This document shows positions 8,795 to 17,662 of a stretch of 64,000 nt of DNA, piece by piece. The stretch is from Acinetobacter sp. ANC 4178 (GTDB lineage: Bacteria > Pseudomonadota > Gammaproteobacteria > Pseudomonadales > Moraxellaceae), in NCBI RefSeq assembly GCF_004331175.1, contig NZ_SJOD01000001.1, positions 248,001 through 312,000 of the forward strand, read 5' to 3'. A program made the position numbers and the translations under genes. Position 1 is the stretch's first letter. Every line of letters starts with the position of its first letter. A model generated the notes under the pieces. That model had not been told where the DNA came from and searched no databases. It saw only the letters and a program-made list of their open reading frames with translations.

Positions 8795-9823
8795 CTAAAA
8801 CAACCAATGCATCAGCGTTAATACCAATACTACAAGGAAGATACTTTCACCGACCATCAATAGAATGGGTTTGATACCAACCGTGGCTAATTCTTTGAAC
8901 TGGGTTTTCATACCTAAAGCGCAAATAGAGATCACCAAACACCAGCGAGATAATTCATTCATACCACCTTGAACCATGGCAGGAATAACCCCCGTACTAT
9001 TTATACAGGCAAGCATTAAAAAACCGACTGCAAACCATGGTAATAATGGGGGGCGTTTTCCTGTAGATTCAACACCCTGCATACGGGTAATCATTGCGGC
9101 ACACACAATAACAGGGAGAAGCATTGCAACCCGCATCAGTTTGACTACCGTTGCTGTATTACCCGTTTCGGTTGACATGCTATAACCTGCACCAACCACT
9201 TGAGCAACATCATGAATGGTTGCCCCTAAAAATACGCCCGCTTGCTGTGGAGACAATTCTAACCACTGTGCAATCATGGGATAAACAATCATGGCAATGG
9301 TAGACAGTGCCGAAACGCCTATTACTGTGAATAACGTGGCTTTTTCTTTTTGCGGATGGTTTGGTAAAGCAACTGATAACGCTAATGCCGCAGAAGCACC
9401 ACAGATCGCTGTTGCACCGCCCGTTAACATACCAAATAGTTTCTGAAAGCCGATTAACTTCGCCACGATTATCGAGACTGAAATCGTGATGATAATTAAC
9501 GTGATGACAAGTACAATTGGCTGCCAGCCCAACGCAGTCATTTGCGCTAAAGTAATCCGCATCCCAAGCAGTGCAATACCAATACGCATGACTGTTCTTG
9601 CAGTAAATTCGATACCCGCTTTGCACTTACCATCGGTTGCCAAGAAATTTAAGCCCATGCCTAACAACAAGGCAAATAGCATCACAGGCGCACCATAGTG
9701 TTCCGATAAAAAACTGGCAGCGGTTGCCGCAACTAAACTAATTGCAAAACCGGGTGCAAGTTCCACAACACGCTGACGCAAGCCAATTTGTGAACTGAAG
9801 TTGATTTGACTCGAACTATTCAT
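8795..9823 (-). CDS. YeiH/UPF0324 family putative sulfate (sulfite) exporter
   Basis: A membrane protein of 342 aa with about ten hydrophobic segments. The family signature GGATAICGASAALA is present, as are GATIHDVAQVVGAG and a C-terminal SICALGMKTQF. The longest frame starts at 9865, but the ATG at 9823 has GGAG 8 nt upstream and gives a start overlapping the Rieske gene stop by 8 bp, so I use it. The family is annotated as a putative sulfate or sulfite exporter in sulfonate-degrading bacteria; transport has not been shown here. As the last gene of the operon it would fit export of an inorganic sulfur product if the substrate is a sulfonate or sulfate ester, which is inference. Confidence 0.85.
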   Translation of the reverse strand: MNSSSQINFSSQIGLRQRVVELAPGFAISLVAATAASFLSEHYGAPVMLFALLLGMGLNFLATDGKCKAGIEFTARTVMRIGIALLGMRITLAQMTALGWQPIVLVITLIIITISVSIIVAKLIGFQKLFGMLTGGATAICGASAALALSVALPNHPQKEKATLFTVIGVSALSTIAMIVYPMIAQWLELSPQQAGVFLGATIHDVAQVVGAGYSMSTETGNTATVVKLMRVAMLLPVIVCAAMITRMQGVESTGKRPPLLPWFAVGFLMLACINSTGVIPAMVQGGMNELSRWCLVISICALGMKTQFKELATVGIKPILLMVGESIFLVVLVLTLMHWLF

Positions 9824-10142
9824 AGGTTTCTCCAGCATTGATGTGGATAAATATCTGCTCTCCAATTTGTTCTATCGGATAAGATATGACTCGAAGTTTC
9901 GTGGAATTGAGTAAATACCCAGTGGCTAAATCAAAACGCAAGCCATGTGCGCAGCACTGAATGACTTTTCCTTCTAGCCGACCACCGCATAAGGAAGCAC
10001 CTTGGTGAGGACAACTGTCTTCAATGGCATAAAATTGATGGGCAACATTAAAGAGTGCGAGGGATTTATCTCCAATTTTAAGAAAGCTTCTCTCACCTTC
10101 AGCAGGGACTTTTTCCTGTGGGACTTGAAAATGAATGGTCAT
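9816..10142 (-). CDS. Stand-alone Rieske [2Fe-2S] ferredoxin
   Basis: A 108-aa single-domain Rieske protein. Cluster ligands are visible: C44-P-H46 and C63-C-A-H66, separated by the usual loop (QGASLCGGRLEGK). C52 and C64 are additional, non-ligand cysteines. Such ferredoxins pass electrons from a reductase to an oxygenase, or act as small subunits in nitrite-reductase-like systems. No Rieske oxygenase alpha subunit or ferredoxin reductase is encoded in the operon; the only oxygenase is a 2-oxoglutarate enzyme, which does not need a ferredoxin. The electron partner is therefore missing or elsewhere. Overlaps of 4 bp (upstream) and 8 bp (downstream) show tight coupling. Confidence 0.88.
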   Translation of the reverse strand: MTIHFQVPQEKVPAEGERSFLKIGDKSLALFNVAHQFYAIEDSCPHQGASLCGGRLEGKVIQCCAHGLRFDLATGYLLNSTKLRVISYPIEQIGEQIFIHINAGETYE

Positions 10143-10795
10143 GCCACTTGCCCTCGATCCATAAGTACTTCAAGCATTGCCTGATAAAATGTTTCTGCTG
10201 TTTGAGCACCTGCCATCGCGTAGCTCGCGTTGAAGATAAAGTACGGTACACCTTTACCGCCTGTATCCTTAGAAAGGAACGGAATAGATGACTCATGTAA
10301 TGCAGCTTTAATTGTCTTATCAGCATAGCCACAATAGCTTGCTATTTTGTCTAAAACAGCGGAGTCACCTATATTTTCTGCATTCCGAAAGTAGGCTGAG
10401 AATAGACCTTCCAATAATCTTTCGCTCTGCTCAGCACTTCCAAATTTTGCAACATTAATGAAAAATGAGTGCACCTTTTCAGTATTAGGCATTCGCTGTA
10501 TTCGATCTAAATTAAAATCAAGCGATACTGCTTTAGCTGCCTGATGAACTTGAGTCTGTCGCATTTTAATTGCGGCGATACTCCCTAATCTTTTTAAATA
10601 AAAAGCCTCAAAAGGTACGCCATTTGTTGGAATATGTGGCAAAAGCTGCACACCCTTCCACTGAAGTTTCACAACGACGTCGGGATGGCTGTATCGTAAT
10701 TTTTCTATTGCAACCTGTAACTGACGTTTCCCGATCATGCACCACGGGCAAATAAAATCAAAAAAAACTTCAATATTGATTTCACGAGTCATCAC
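10139..10795 (-). CDS. DsbA-family / FrnE-like thioredoxin-fold oxidoreductase
   Basis: A 218-aa cytoplasmic protein (no signal peptide) with the thioredoxin-fold start EVFFDFICPWCMIGKRQL, active-site C16-P-W-C19, a helical insertion at residues 65-160, and the cis-Pro loop GKGVPYFIFN. It belongs to the FrnE and 2-hydroxychromene-2-carboxylate-isomerase group. FrnE relatives may isomerise polyketides or act as disulfide or glutathione-linked oxidoreductases. The intact CxxC argues for redox or thiol-adduct chemistry rather than the HCCA isomerase reaction, which uses a Ser. Its start overlaps the MFS gene stop by 4 bp and its stop overlaps the Rieske start by 4 bp. Confidence 0.82.
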   Translation of the reverse strand: MMTREINIEVFFDFICPWCMIGKRQLQVAIEKLRYSHPDVVVKLQWKGVQLLPHIPTNGVPFEAFYLKRLGSIAAIKMRQTQVHQAAKAVSLDFNLDRIQRMPNTEKVHSFFINVAKFGSAEQSERLLEGLFSAYFRNAENIGDSAVLDKIASYCGYADKTIKAALHESSIPFLSKDTGGKGVPYFIFNASYAMAGAQTAETFYQAMLEVLMDRGQVA

Positions 10796-12132
10796 TTATC
10801 ATCCGTATCTAATGCTGGGTTGTGTTGAATATTCATCGGTATTGCCTGCGCATTAAAACGGGCAACATCGCGGACATAGTGTTTTTTTGCGTAGAAAAAT
10901 ACCGCCGCAGCTGCAATGCTCATCAGCGGCATCAGTTGAAACGCACTATGTAGTCCAATCAGATCTGAAACTTTGCCGACCACTAAAGGCCCCAAAGCTA
11001 GACCTAGGAAATTGTTGGCTAAGGTTAATGTCGCAAAGGCGGTACTATGGACAGAGTTATGTGTAAGGTTTGCGACCATGGCACTCGATGGGCCATTGGT
11101 ACCTAGTGCAATAAACATCCCAAGGCAGATCATCAATAGCTGTGAATTGCCCGCAGGCATTGCAAATGCAATGGATAACAACACACAGCCAATCAAGCAA
11201 AATGCGATGGCTAAAGTTACTTTGCGTACGGGACGATCTCGGCCTAAGCGGTCACACAACATGCCGCAAAGAATGGTGCCAACCGCGCTGCTCAATACAA
11301 TAAGGGCTGCAATTAACCCCGCTTTATCGGTGCTCATACCGTAGTAACGGTTGAGATAACTCGGGAACCAAACGATCACCGTGCCACCGACAAACAACTG
11401 CAAACCACTGCCAATATAAGTTGCAATAACTGAGCGGCTAGAATAAATAGAACGTAATGGATGGGTCGATTTATCGTATTTTTGTTCTGCGCGAAGTTGA
11501 CGGCAAGTCTTGCCAATTTTTGTTTCTTTCACAATGACTGGATATAAAAAGGCAAGAATCAGCCCAAATACAGCCATGCCTGCAAATGCCCAGCGCCAAC
11601 CGAATTGCTCGGCCATCACACCACCCAGCGCCATGCCTAGAAATGAACCGAACACGCCACCCGCCATAAAAGCACTGGCTAAAGTGGCACGCATATCGCG
11701 TGGGAAAACCGCAACCACGACAGCAATACCGACACTGCCATACGCTGCTTCACCCACGCCGACCATAAAACGTGCCATGAACATGTGTTCATAGCTTTCC
11801 GCAACAGCACAACCTAAAGTGGCCAAACTCCAAAGCACAGCCATAAGCGTTAAGCTTTTCACTTTGCCAAATCGATCTGCCAAGATAGATAAAGGCAACG
11901 TCAATAAGCCCACCATTAAAGCCACAATGCCACTGAGTAAACCCAATTGGCTATCGCTCAGCGCCCACTCACTTTTGATTAAAGGAAAAACCGCATTGAG
12001 CACTTGACGTGACATATAGTCAGAGATGAGCAAGCCAAAAGTTAAAGCAAAAACCAACCACGCATACTTACGTGGTACGTCAATCGATGTATCTAAACCA
12101 TCTGTAGAACTGGCATATTGATGCGCGCCCAT
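10792..12132 (-). CDS. MFS transporter (spinster/ACS-like)
   Basis: A 446-aa transporter with 12 predicted membrane segments. Motif A between TM2 and TM3 is present (LADRFGKVKS) with its second copy between TM8 and TM9 (LCDRLGRDRPVRK). The TM1-end DYMSRQVLNAVFPLIKSEW pattern is characteristic of the spinster and anion:cation symporter groups. The start has CGGAGG 6 nt upstream. It is likely the uptake carrier for the operon's organic acid or aromatic substrate. It follows the BKACE gene after a 149-bp gap holding a hairpin, and is followed by three overlapping genes. Confidence 0.87.
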   Translation of the reverse strand: MGAHQYASSTDGLDTSIDVPRKYAWLVFALTFGLLISDYMSRQVLNAVFPLIKSEWALSDSQLGLLSGIVALMVGLLTLPLSILADRFGKVKSLTLMAVLWSLATLGCAVAESYEHMFMARFMVGVGEAAYGSVGIAVVVAVFPRDMRATLASAFMAGGVFGSFLGMALGGVMAEQFGWRWAFAGMAVFGLILAFLYPVIVKETKIGKTCRQLRAEQKYDKSTHPLRSIYSSRSVIATYIGSGLQLFVGGTVIVWFPSYLNRYYGMSTDKAGLIAALIVLSSAVGTILCGMLCDRLGRDRPVRKVTLAIAFCLIGCVLLSIAFAMPAGNSQLLMICLGMFIALGTNGPSSAMVANLTHNSVHSTAFATLTLANNFLGLALGPLVVGKVSDLIGLHSAFQLMPLMSIAAAAVFFYAKKHYVRDVARFNAQAIPMNIQHNPALDTDDK

Positions 12133-12222
12133 ACGACCTCCGTGTGTTTCTTATACGTTCTAATTCTCATTCTTCATAAAAATTGCGCTTAATCCGCAGC
12201 ACAATCATCTTTGTGACTCAGT

Positions 12223-12248
12223 CCGAGTCAACATTCCATTTGACTCGG
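12223..12248. repeat. Perfect intercistronic hairpin in the catabolic operon
   Basis: CCGAGTCAA and TTGACTCGG make a perfect 9-bp stem with an 8-nt loop, between the BKACE stop and the MFS start. Neither strand has a T-tract, so it is more likely an mRNA stability or processing element than a terminator. Confidence 0.45.
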
Positions 12249-12281
12249 CTTATGTTTATTTACTTTTTTAATCGTGACTAC

Positions 12282-13385
12282 TTAACCGACTTTACGATTC
12301 ATTGCATATGACTCTGGGTCAGATATCACTTCATGAATACGTTGCGGAACACCTTTTTGCCCCACTTTACGGTTCGGTGCCATACCATTGGCCAGTAAAG
12401 TTTCTTCAATACTGTTGTACTGCACACCAATACGGTAAATCTCACGCGCTTCTTTGCCAGTCGCCACTTCACGACCCAATTCATGGGCAATACGCACAGT
12501 TTGTTCAATTTGCTGTACTGAACCAAAACGCTCACCGCGGTGATCAATAATCGTATCTTCATTACCGACACGAGCATGTAAACCCATGGCCATAGACATG
12601 GTGTTGAACGGCAAAACATTTTTCAGTAATGATTCTGAAGTTAAGGTGCAGCCGTCTGGAACACGGTGAATAAAGTTGAAGAAGTTAAATGGATTCGGGC
12701 CATCAAAACCACCACCAATGCCAATCCACGTCAGGTTCAGCGGCCCCATGTATAAGCCTTTACGCACCATACGCTCTAAGGTTTCTAAGCCGTGCATACC
12801 AGTTAACTGAAAGTGTGGCTGGATGCCATTTTGAGTGAGACGCTTTAAGTGTTCATTCAACCATGCAGGTCCCGCAGGTACGGTCATTTCTGCATAGGCT
12901 TCTTGAATCGCAGGATGCTCAAGTGACGTACCTTTTAAATACTCTGGGTACAACAGTTCCATAATATTCATTTGTGTGGTGTTGACTGCAACCGTCACCT
13001 GATCAGGTTTTGGGGTCAGTTCTGCCAACATATGACGGGTATCATCACTGAGCCAAAGCGCAGCTTCACCTTCACTTTCAGGTGCAAAGGAAATTGAACC
13101 ACCCACTTGAATAATCATGTCAGGCACCGCTTCACGCACCCCTGCAATCAGTTCATTGAACTTAGACAAACGCTTTGAGCCTTTGCCATCCAGTTCACGT
13201 ACATGCAAATGCAGCACGGTTGCACCCGCCTCATAGCATTCCACTGCTTTTTGAATTTGCTCGTCCATCGTGACAGGAATATCTTCTGGAAAATCTTCTG
13301 GCATCCACTCTGGGCCATAAGGCGCAACCGTAATCACCACTTTATCCATGTTTTCTGGGTGCAAAGAATCGTCAAAGAATTGCAT
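12282..13385 (-). CDS. BKACE (DUF849) beta-keto acid cleavage enzyme
   Basis: A 367-aa TIM-barrel protein of the 3-keto-5-aminohexanoate cleavage family. Family reaction: a beta-keto acid plus acetyl-CoA gives a CoA ester plus acetoacetate, with a zinc ion. Seen: MDKVVITVAPYG, the metal-ligand strand ATVLHLHVREL (two His), IIQVGGSISF, and the late LTWIGIGGGFDGPNPFN. The ATG at 13391 abuts GGGAG; the ATG at 13385 lies 6 nt after it and is preferred. BKACE members differ widely in substrate, from lysine-fermentation intermediates to dehydrocarnitine, so the family alone does not name the pathway. The neighbours (dioxygenase, reductase, transporter) suggest cleavage of a beta-keto acid made by earlier steps. 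Confidence 0.88.
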   Translation of the reverse strand: MQFFDDSLHPENMDKVVITVAPYGPEWMPEDFPEDIPVTMDEQIQKAVECYEAGATVLHLHVRELDGKGSKRLSKFNELIAGVREAVPDMIIQVGGSISFAPESEGEAALWLSDDTRHMLAELTPKPDQVTVAVNTTQMNIMELLYPEYLKGTSLEHPAIQEAYAEMTVPAGPAWLNEHLKRLTQNGIQPHFQLTGMHGLETLERMVRKGLYMGPLNLTWIGIGGGFDGPNPFNFFNFIHRVPDGCTLTSESLLKNVLPFNTMSMAMGLHARVGNEDTIIDHRGERFGSVQQIEQTVRIAHELGREVATGKEAREIYRIGVQYNSIEETLLANGMAPNRKVGQKGVPQRIHEVISDPESYAMNRKVG

Positions 13386-13445
13386 GTGCATCTCCCTTTA
13401 TAGTGTTCAAATTGTGAATTTAGTTAAATGTTTTAGTTTTCAAAC

Positions 13446-14294
13446 TTAGTAAGTCTGGTCGCCAATAATGCCCGCACGTTCCATTTTGCGATGGCAAGCT
13501 GGGTAATCCATCACGGCATAATGCTGTGTGCTGCGGTTATCCCAAATGGCAATACTGTTTGGCTTCCAACGCCAGCGAACTTGGTATTCTGGAATTGAGG
13601 CTTGTGAAATGAGGTAGCGGAGTAAATCTGCGGCGCCTGGATTGGCATCTTGCCCAAAACGAACGCGCTCTTTGGTGTGGTAGTTGGTAAAATGAGTGGT
13701 AAATGCATTCACATACAGGATTTTTTCGCCTGTTTCTGGGTGAGTACGTACCACGGGATGTTCGGCATCAGGGAACTGCACTTTCAATGCTAAACGCTTT
13801 TCAATTGGCATTGCTGCACCAAAACTGGCTTCGATACTATGCCGTGCACGTAAACCATCAATTTTAGCTTTAATCTCTTCAGGTAAGTTTTCATAAGCCA
13901 AAACCATATTGGTCCACATGGTGTCGCCACCGACTTGTGGCGCTTCGACACAACGCAATACGCAACCCATTGGCGGAATTTCACGCCAACTGGCATCGCT
14001 ATGCCACGCATTTTCATAACGATCAATTGGACTATCTGGGCTTTTATAAATTTGCACCAAACCTGGATGATCGGGATGACTCCCTACCGCAGGATGGTCT
14101 TCCAACTGCCCAAAACGTTCTGCAAATGCCACGTGTTCCGCACGAGTTAAATTTTGATCTCGTAAAAACAAGACGCGATGCTTAAGAAGATGTGAGCGAA
14201 TTTCAGTAAATAAATCTTGATCGTGTATCGCATCTGCCAAATTTATGCCGCTGAGCTCTGCGCCAATATTGCAGCTTAATTGTTCAATTTGCAT
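13446..14294 (-). CDS. TauD/TfdA family Fe(II)/2-oxoglutarate dioxygenase
   Basis: A 282-aa dioxygenase with a complete active site: H98-x-D100 in WHSDASW, distal H258 in RSTQHYAVMDY, and the 2-oxoglutarate-binding arginines R269 and R273 at the TauD spacing (+11 and +15). Family chemistry is oxidative removal of sulfite from sulfonates, cleavage of aryloxyacetates or alkyl sulfates, or hydroxylation of acids. The length matches TauD. AGAAAGGA lies 8 nt before the start. It sits second in the operon, 24 bp after the quinone-oxidoreductase gene. With an exporter of YeiH type at the operon end, a sulfur-containing substrate is an attractive guess but unproven. Confidence 0.9.
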   Translation of the reverse strand: MQIEQLSCNIGAELSGINLADAIHDQDLFTEIRSHLLKHRVLFLRDQNLTRAEHVAFAERFGQLEDHPAVGSHPDHPGLVQIYKSPDSPIDRYENAWHSDASWREIPPMGCVLRCVEAPQVGGDTMWTNMVLAYENLPEEIKAKIDGLRARHSIEASFGAAMPIEKRLALKVQFPDAEHPVVRTHPETGEKILYVNAFTTHFTNYHTKERVRFGQDANPGAADLLRYLISQASIPEYQVRWRWKPNSIAIWDNRSTQHYAVMDYPACHRKMERAGIIGDQTY

Positions 14295-14318
14295 AAGAAA
14301 TCCTTTCTAATAACAAAC

Positions 14319-15305
14319 TTAAATAACGAAAATAGATGAACCCGTTGTTTTACGTGCCTCTAAATCACGATGTGCTTGCACGGCATCTTTAAGTTCATAA
14401 CGTTGATTAATTTCAATTTTGATTCGACCACTTGCGACATGGTCAAACAGCTCATTGGCCAAAGCTTGCTTTTCAGCAGGATCCGCAATGTAATCGGCCA
14501 ACGCTGGGCGGGTGATATAAAGCGAGCCTTTCATGGCAAGCAGCACTGGATTGAAATCTGGAATCGGCCCTGATGCCGTACCCACGCATACCATTAAACC
14601 GCGACGCTTTAATGAATCTAATGACGACATAAAGGTGTCTTTGCCCACACTGTCAAAGACCACATTGACACCGACGCCATGCGTTAATTCGCGCACACGC
14701 TCCGCTACATTTTCATGGCTATAGTTAATGACATGGTCACAACCATAGGCTTTTGCAATTGCTGCTTTTTTGTCAGATGAAGTGGTACCAATCACGGTTA
14801 AACCCAGCAACTTCGCCCACTGTGAAACGATTAAGCCCACACCACCTGCCGCGGCATGTAATAAAATCGTGTCACCTTTTTTAAAATCATAAATACGACG
14901 CATGAGATAGGCAGACGTCAAACCACGCATGGTCATGGCGGCTGCAGTTTCACATGAGATGCCTTCAGGAAGTTTGATCAGGACATTTGCATCAATTAAT
15001 CGTGATGTGCTGTAAGCACCCAAAGTATTTAAAAAGCCGGTATAAGTGACACGGTCGCCCACTTGAAAGTCGGTAACACCCTCACCTACGGCCTCAATCA
15101 CACCAGAAGCCTCCACACCCATGCCATTTGGCAGTGGAATTTGGTAGGTACCGTCACGGAAATAAGTGTCAGCATAATTTAGCCCTACTGCCACATGACG
15201 TAGAAGAACTTGCCCTGCGGCTGGCTTTCCTACTTCTATATCTTCGTAGCGCATTACTTCAGGAACACCCGATCCATAGAATCGTATTGCTTTATTCGAC
15301 GTCAT
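14319..15305 (-). CDS. Quinone oxidoreductase-type medium-chain dehydrogenase/reductase
   Basis: A 328-aa zinc-free MDR protein. Seen: GLNYADTYFRDGTY and GVEASGVIEAVGEGV in the GroES-like domain, then the NADPH-binding AAAGGVGLIVSQWAKLLG and the QOR-typical LMRRIYDFKKGDTILLHAAAG. The catalytic-zinc cysteines are absent, as in Qor. The longest frame begins at 15317 without a ribosome site; the ATG at 15305 has GGA 8-10 nt upstream. Members reduce quinones or alpha,beta-unsaturated carbonyls. As first gene of a seven-gene minus-strand operon it may reduce an enone or enoyl intermediate, which is inference. Tandem AraC-type boxes lie 66-99 bp upstream of 15317. Confidence 0.88.
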   Translation of the reverse strand: MTSNKAIRFYGSGVPEVMRYEDIEVGKPAAGQVLLRHVAVGLNYADTYFRDGTYQIPLPNGMGVEASGVIEAVGEGVTDFQVGDRVTYTGFLNTLGAYSTSRLIDANVLIKLPEGISCETAAAMTMRGLTSAYLMRRIYDFKKGDTILLHAAAGGVGLIVSQWAKLLGLTVIGTTSSDKKAAIAKAYGCDHVINYSHENVAERVRELTHGVGVNVVFDSVGKDTFMSSLDSLKRRGLMVCVGTASGPIPDFNPVLLAMKGSLYITRPALADYIADPAEKQALANELFDHVASGRIKIEINQRYELKDAVQAHRDLEARKTTGSSIFVI

Positions 15306-15382
15306 TTTTCTATCCATGCTATATTTTTATTTAGTGACTAATCACACATCAAAACTACAACACTCAATAGAGCGACACTTTA

Positions 15383-15416
15383 CATAAGACGACATTCACT
15401 TAGCATTTTACGACAC
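15383..15416 (-). promoter_or_regulatory. Tandem AraC-type operator upstream of the seven-gene operon
   Basis: CATAAGACGACAT (15383-15395) and CATTTTACGACAC (15404-15416) repeat with a 21-bp period, sharing the core and orientation of the pair at 7473-7506. Another CGACA at 15373 is off register. Both pairs precede minus-strand genes by a similar distance. Confidence 0.65.
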
Positions 15417-15676
15417 GGTTTGAGTGAGGGCCTCACTAGATGGCTATTCAGTCGAGATCAACGTTTGAGATTATGATGTAAACCTTGAGGCAATAAAGCA
15501 TTAAAATTATTTAACTCAACCACGACCAATATTTATTCATTGGGAGTAAATTTGTGTAATAAAATAGCTCAAATTTAACTTGATCATTAACTCAATAAAC
15601 GAGTTAGGACCAAATCAAATTTGAGCTGGCTATTAATACAGATTGATATAAATAGGCTTAATTTTGCTATGAAATA
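15417..15676. other. Intergenic region downstream of ndh
   Basis: AT-rich, without a supported gene. No convincing terminator for ndh was seen; the region ends in AT-rich DNA up to the operator of the catabolic operon. Confidence 0.3.
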
Positions 15677-16993
15677 TCAATGCATTTTTAATTGTGGTCT
15701 AGAAGACTTCGATAACACATCCTTTAACATCAGAATGCTGGTTTTAAAAAAACCATGCAATGCGATTTGATGAAATCGATACAGTGACATATACATTAAA
15801 CGAGCAACAAAGCCTTCAATATTGACATTACCCATGACATGCCCAACGCTGTTACGGTCACTTAAAGACACTAAAGAGCCTTTATCCTTAAAGACAAATT
15901 CTGGAAGCGGTTGACCTGCGATATACGCTGCTAAGGCTTTTTCTAAAAAAATTGCCTGTTGATTGGCCACTTGTGCACGTGGTGCTAAAGGGCGTTCCAT
16001 GCCTTGTGGTGTATAACTCGCGCAATCTCCCATTGCAAAAATCGAATCATCTCGTGTGGTTTGCAAGGTCGATTTAACAATAAGCTGGTTAATCCGATTG
16101 GTTTCTAATTCAGCAATATTATTAAGAAAATCTGGGGCTTTTATGCCAGCGGACCAGACCTTTAAGTCAGCAGGTAATTGAGTTCCATCATCAAAATAAA
16201 TGTGCGTTTCATCAATTTTTTGTACTCGACTCTTGGTTCTTACATGAATTCCCATGTCGATTAATTCGGCTTCAGCCAAACTTGATATTTTCGTGTTCAG
16301 TGCAGGTAATACGCGATCTGCCGCCTCAATTAAAGTAATACACACATTATCGGGTTGAATACTATCTAAACCATATTTACAAAATTGATGTGCTGCAAAA
16401 TGCAATTCCGCCGCTAATTCAACCCCTGTCGCACCCGCACCAATGATGGCAATATTCAGCACATTGTGCTGCTCATTTTCGATGAGTGTATTGGCTTGTG
16501 CTTGGAGATATAAATTTAAAAACTCTTTCTGTAAATAATCCGCTTGTGCACGAGAATCCAAACATACACAATGCTCTTTAGCACCTTCAGTATTAAAATC
16601 ATTTGAAGTAGATCCTACTGAAACAACCAAAATATCGTAGGGAATAGAGCGACATGGCGCAAGTTGCTCTCCTTGATGAGAACTTAATTCTGCAAGTTGA
16701 ATCTTTTTTTCCGCACGATCAATATTCATCATTCTCCCCAAAAAGAACTCAAAATGATTTTTACTGGCATGTGCAAAGTAATTCAATTCATCATCATGTG
16801 AATTTAACGTTCCAGAGGCAACTTCGTGTAAAAGTGGTTTCCAAATATGCGTTAAGGTTGCATCTACCAAAATAATTTCAGCTTTATTTTTTTTGCCTAA
16901 ACGATTCCCTAAGCGCGTCGCAAGTTCGAGTCCACCTGCTCCACCACCCACAATCACGATGCGTGTTTTAGGATTCTTGTTTTCCAGTTGCAT
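15677..16993 (-). CDS. ndh: Type II NADH dehydrogenase (NDH-2) / NAD(P)-FAD oxidoreductase
   Basis: A 438-aa flavoprotein. Seen: an FAD-binding GGGAGGLELA after RIVIVG near residues 11-22, a second Rossmann IIGAGATGVELAAEL for NADH, IWKPLLHEVASGTL typical of NDH-2, and the FAD-closing MGDCASY. The C-terminal end is amphipathic (RLMYMSLYRFHQIALHGFFK), the membrane anchor that lets it feed electrons to ubiquinone. The longest frame starts at 17047, but GGAGA lies 7 nt upstream of the ATG at 16993 and the 18 extra residues are not protein-like for this family. Monocistronic. Family function is NADH oxidation without proton pumping. Confidence 0.9.
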   Translation of the reverse strand: MQLENKNPKTRIVIVGGGAGGLELATRLGNRLGKKNKAEIILVDATLTHIWKPLLHEVASGTLNSHDDELNYFAHASKNHFEFFLGRMMNIDRAEKKIQLAELSSHQGEQLAPCRSIPYDILVVSVGSTSNDFNTEGAKEHCVCLDSRAQADYLQKEFLNLYLQAQANTLIENEQHNVLNIAIIGAGATGVELAAELHFAAHQFCKYGLDSIQPDNVCITLIEAADRVLPALNTKISSLAEAELIDMGIHVRTKSRVQKIDETHIYFDDGTQLPADLKVWSAGIKAPDFLNNIAELETNRINQLIVKSTLQTTRDDSIFAMGDCASYTPQGMERPLAPRAQVANQQAIFLEKALAAYIAGQPLPEFVFKDKGSLVSLSDRNSVGHVMGNVNIEGFVARLMYMSLYRFHQIALHGFFKTSILMLKDVLSKSSRPQLKMH

Positions 16994-17662
16994 TGCTGTT
17001 TCTCCAATTGTTTGATGGCTATGAAACGCCCGATTCATAATCATCAAATAATTTTCTGGCGCTCCATCGCGCTTTAGGTTGTATCAAAATGTATCGCAAA
17101 ATCATAAAATAGAAACAATTGATAGTGAACATTTATTTAAAAAATAGTAGTGAAAATTTAGTCATTTTACCGTGCTCATTCAACTTGGAATAATTTTGAA
17201 TAAAAATTTAGTTAAGTTATTTTTTTGATATTTTTCAAAATCTTAATCAAACAAAAACCACCAAATTTATATAAATAGAATTAAATTATACGATTTTGAC
17301 TTCTATTTTTTTAATATACAATTCAACTTTCAATTGTTCTATTTTTAAACAAAAATAAGTTTTTACGAGAAGATAAGCAAAAAACACTCAAGTCAGGGTT
17401 TATCCCATCAGCTGGAATCACTGCACAAATAGTTTAGAAAGTAGTGGGTTTCAAACTGGAAGTAGACGAAAAAAAGACGTAACTTTAGACAAATATTTTT
17501 ATTTTCTACATTTAAAATGTCAGTCATTAATACACAAATCTTGGTGCTTCAATAAGACAGTTTTTAGTCATGATCTCAAGAAAAAGTCATACCCCTTTTC
17601 CAAGAAGTATGACTAAAATTATGAGGTTCACTGCGATCAAATTAAATCAATTGAATCGACAA
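16994..17662. other. Long AT-rich intergenic region
   Basis: About 670 bp between the OsmC-YcaO gene end and the ndh start. It holds very A/T-rich DNA upstream of ndh (17100-17360), probably its promoter zone, and a terminator at 17585-17614. No short gene with a ribosome site was found on either strand. Confidence 0.4.
17585..17614 (-). terminator. Terminator of the OsmC-YcaO gene
   Basis: AGTCATAC and GTATGACT form an 8-bp stem, with an inner CTT/AAG extension. On the minus strand it is followed by TTTTTC, about 50-70 bp after the gene stop. Confidence 0.65.

Noticed and set aside
15373..15377. Third CGACA upstream of the seven-gene operon as another half-site
   Set aside because: Its 17-bp offset does not fit the 21-bp period, and the flanking CATTT part is missing.
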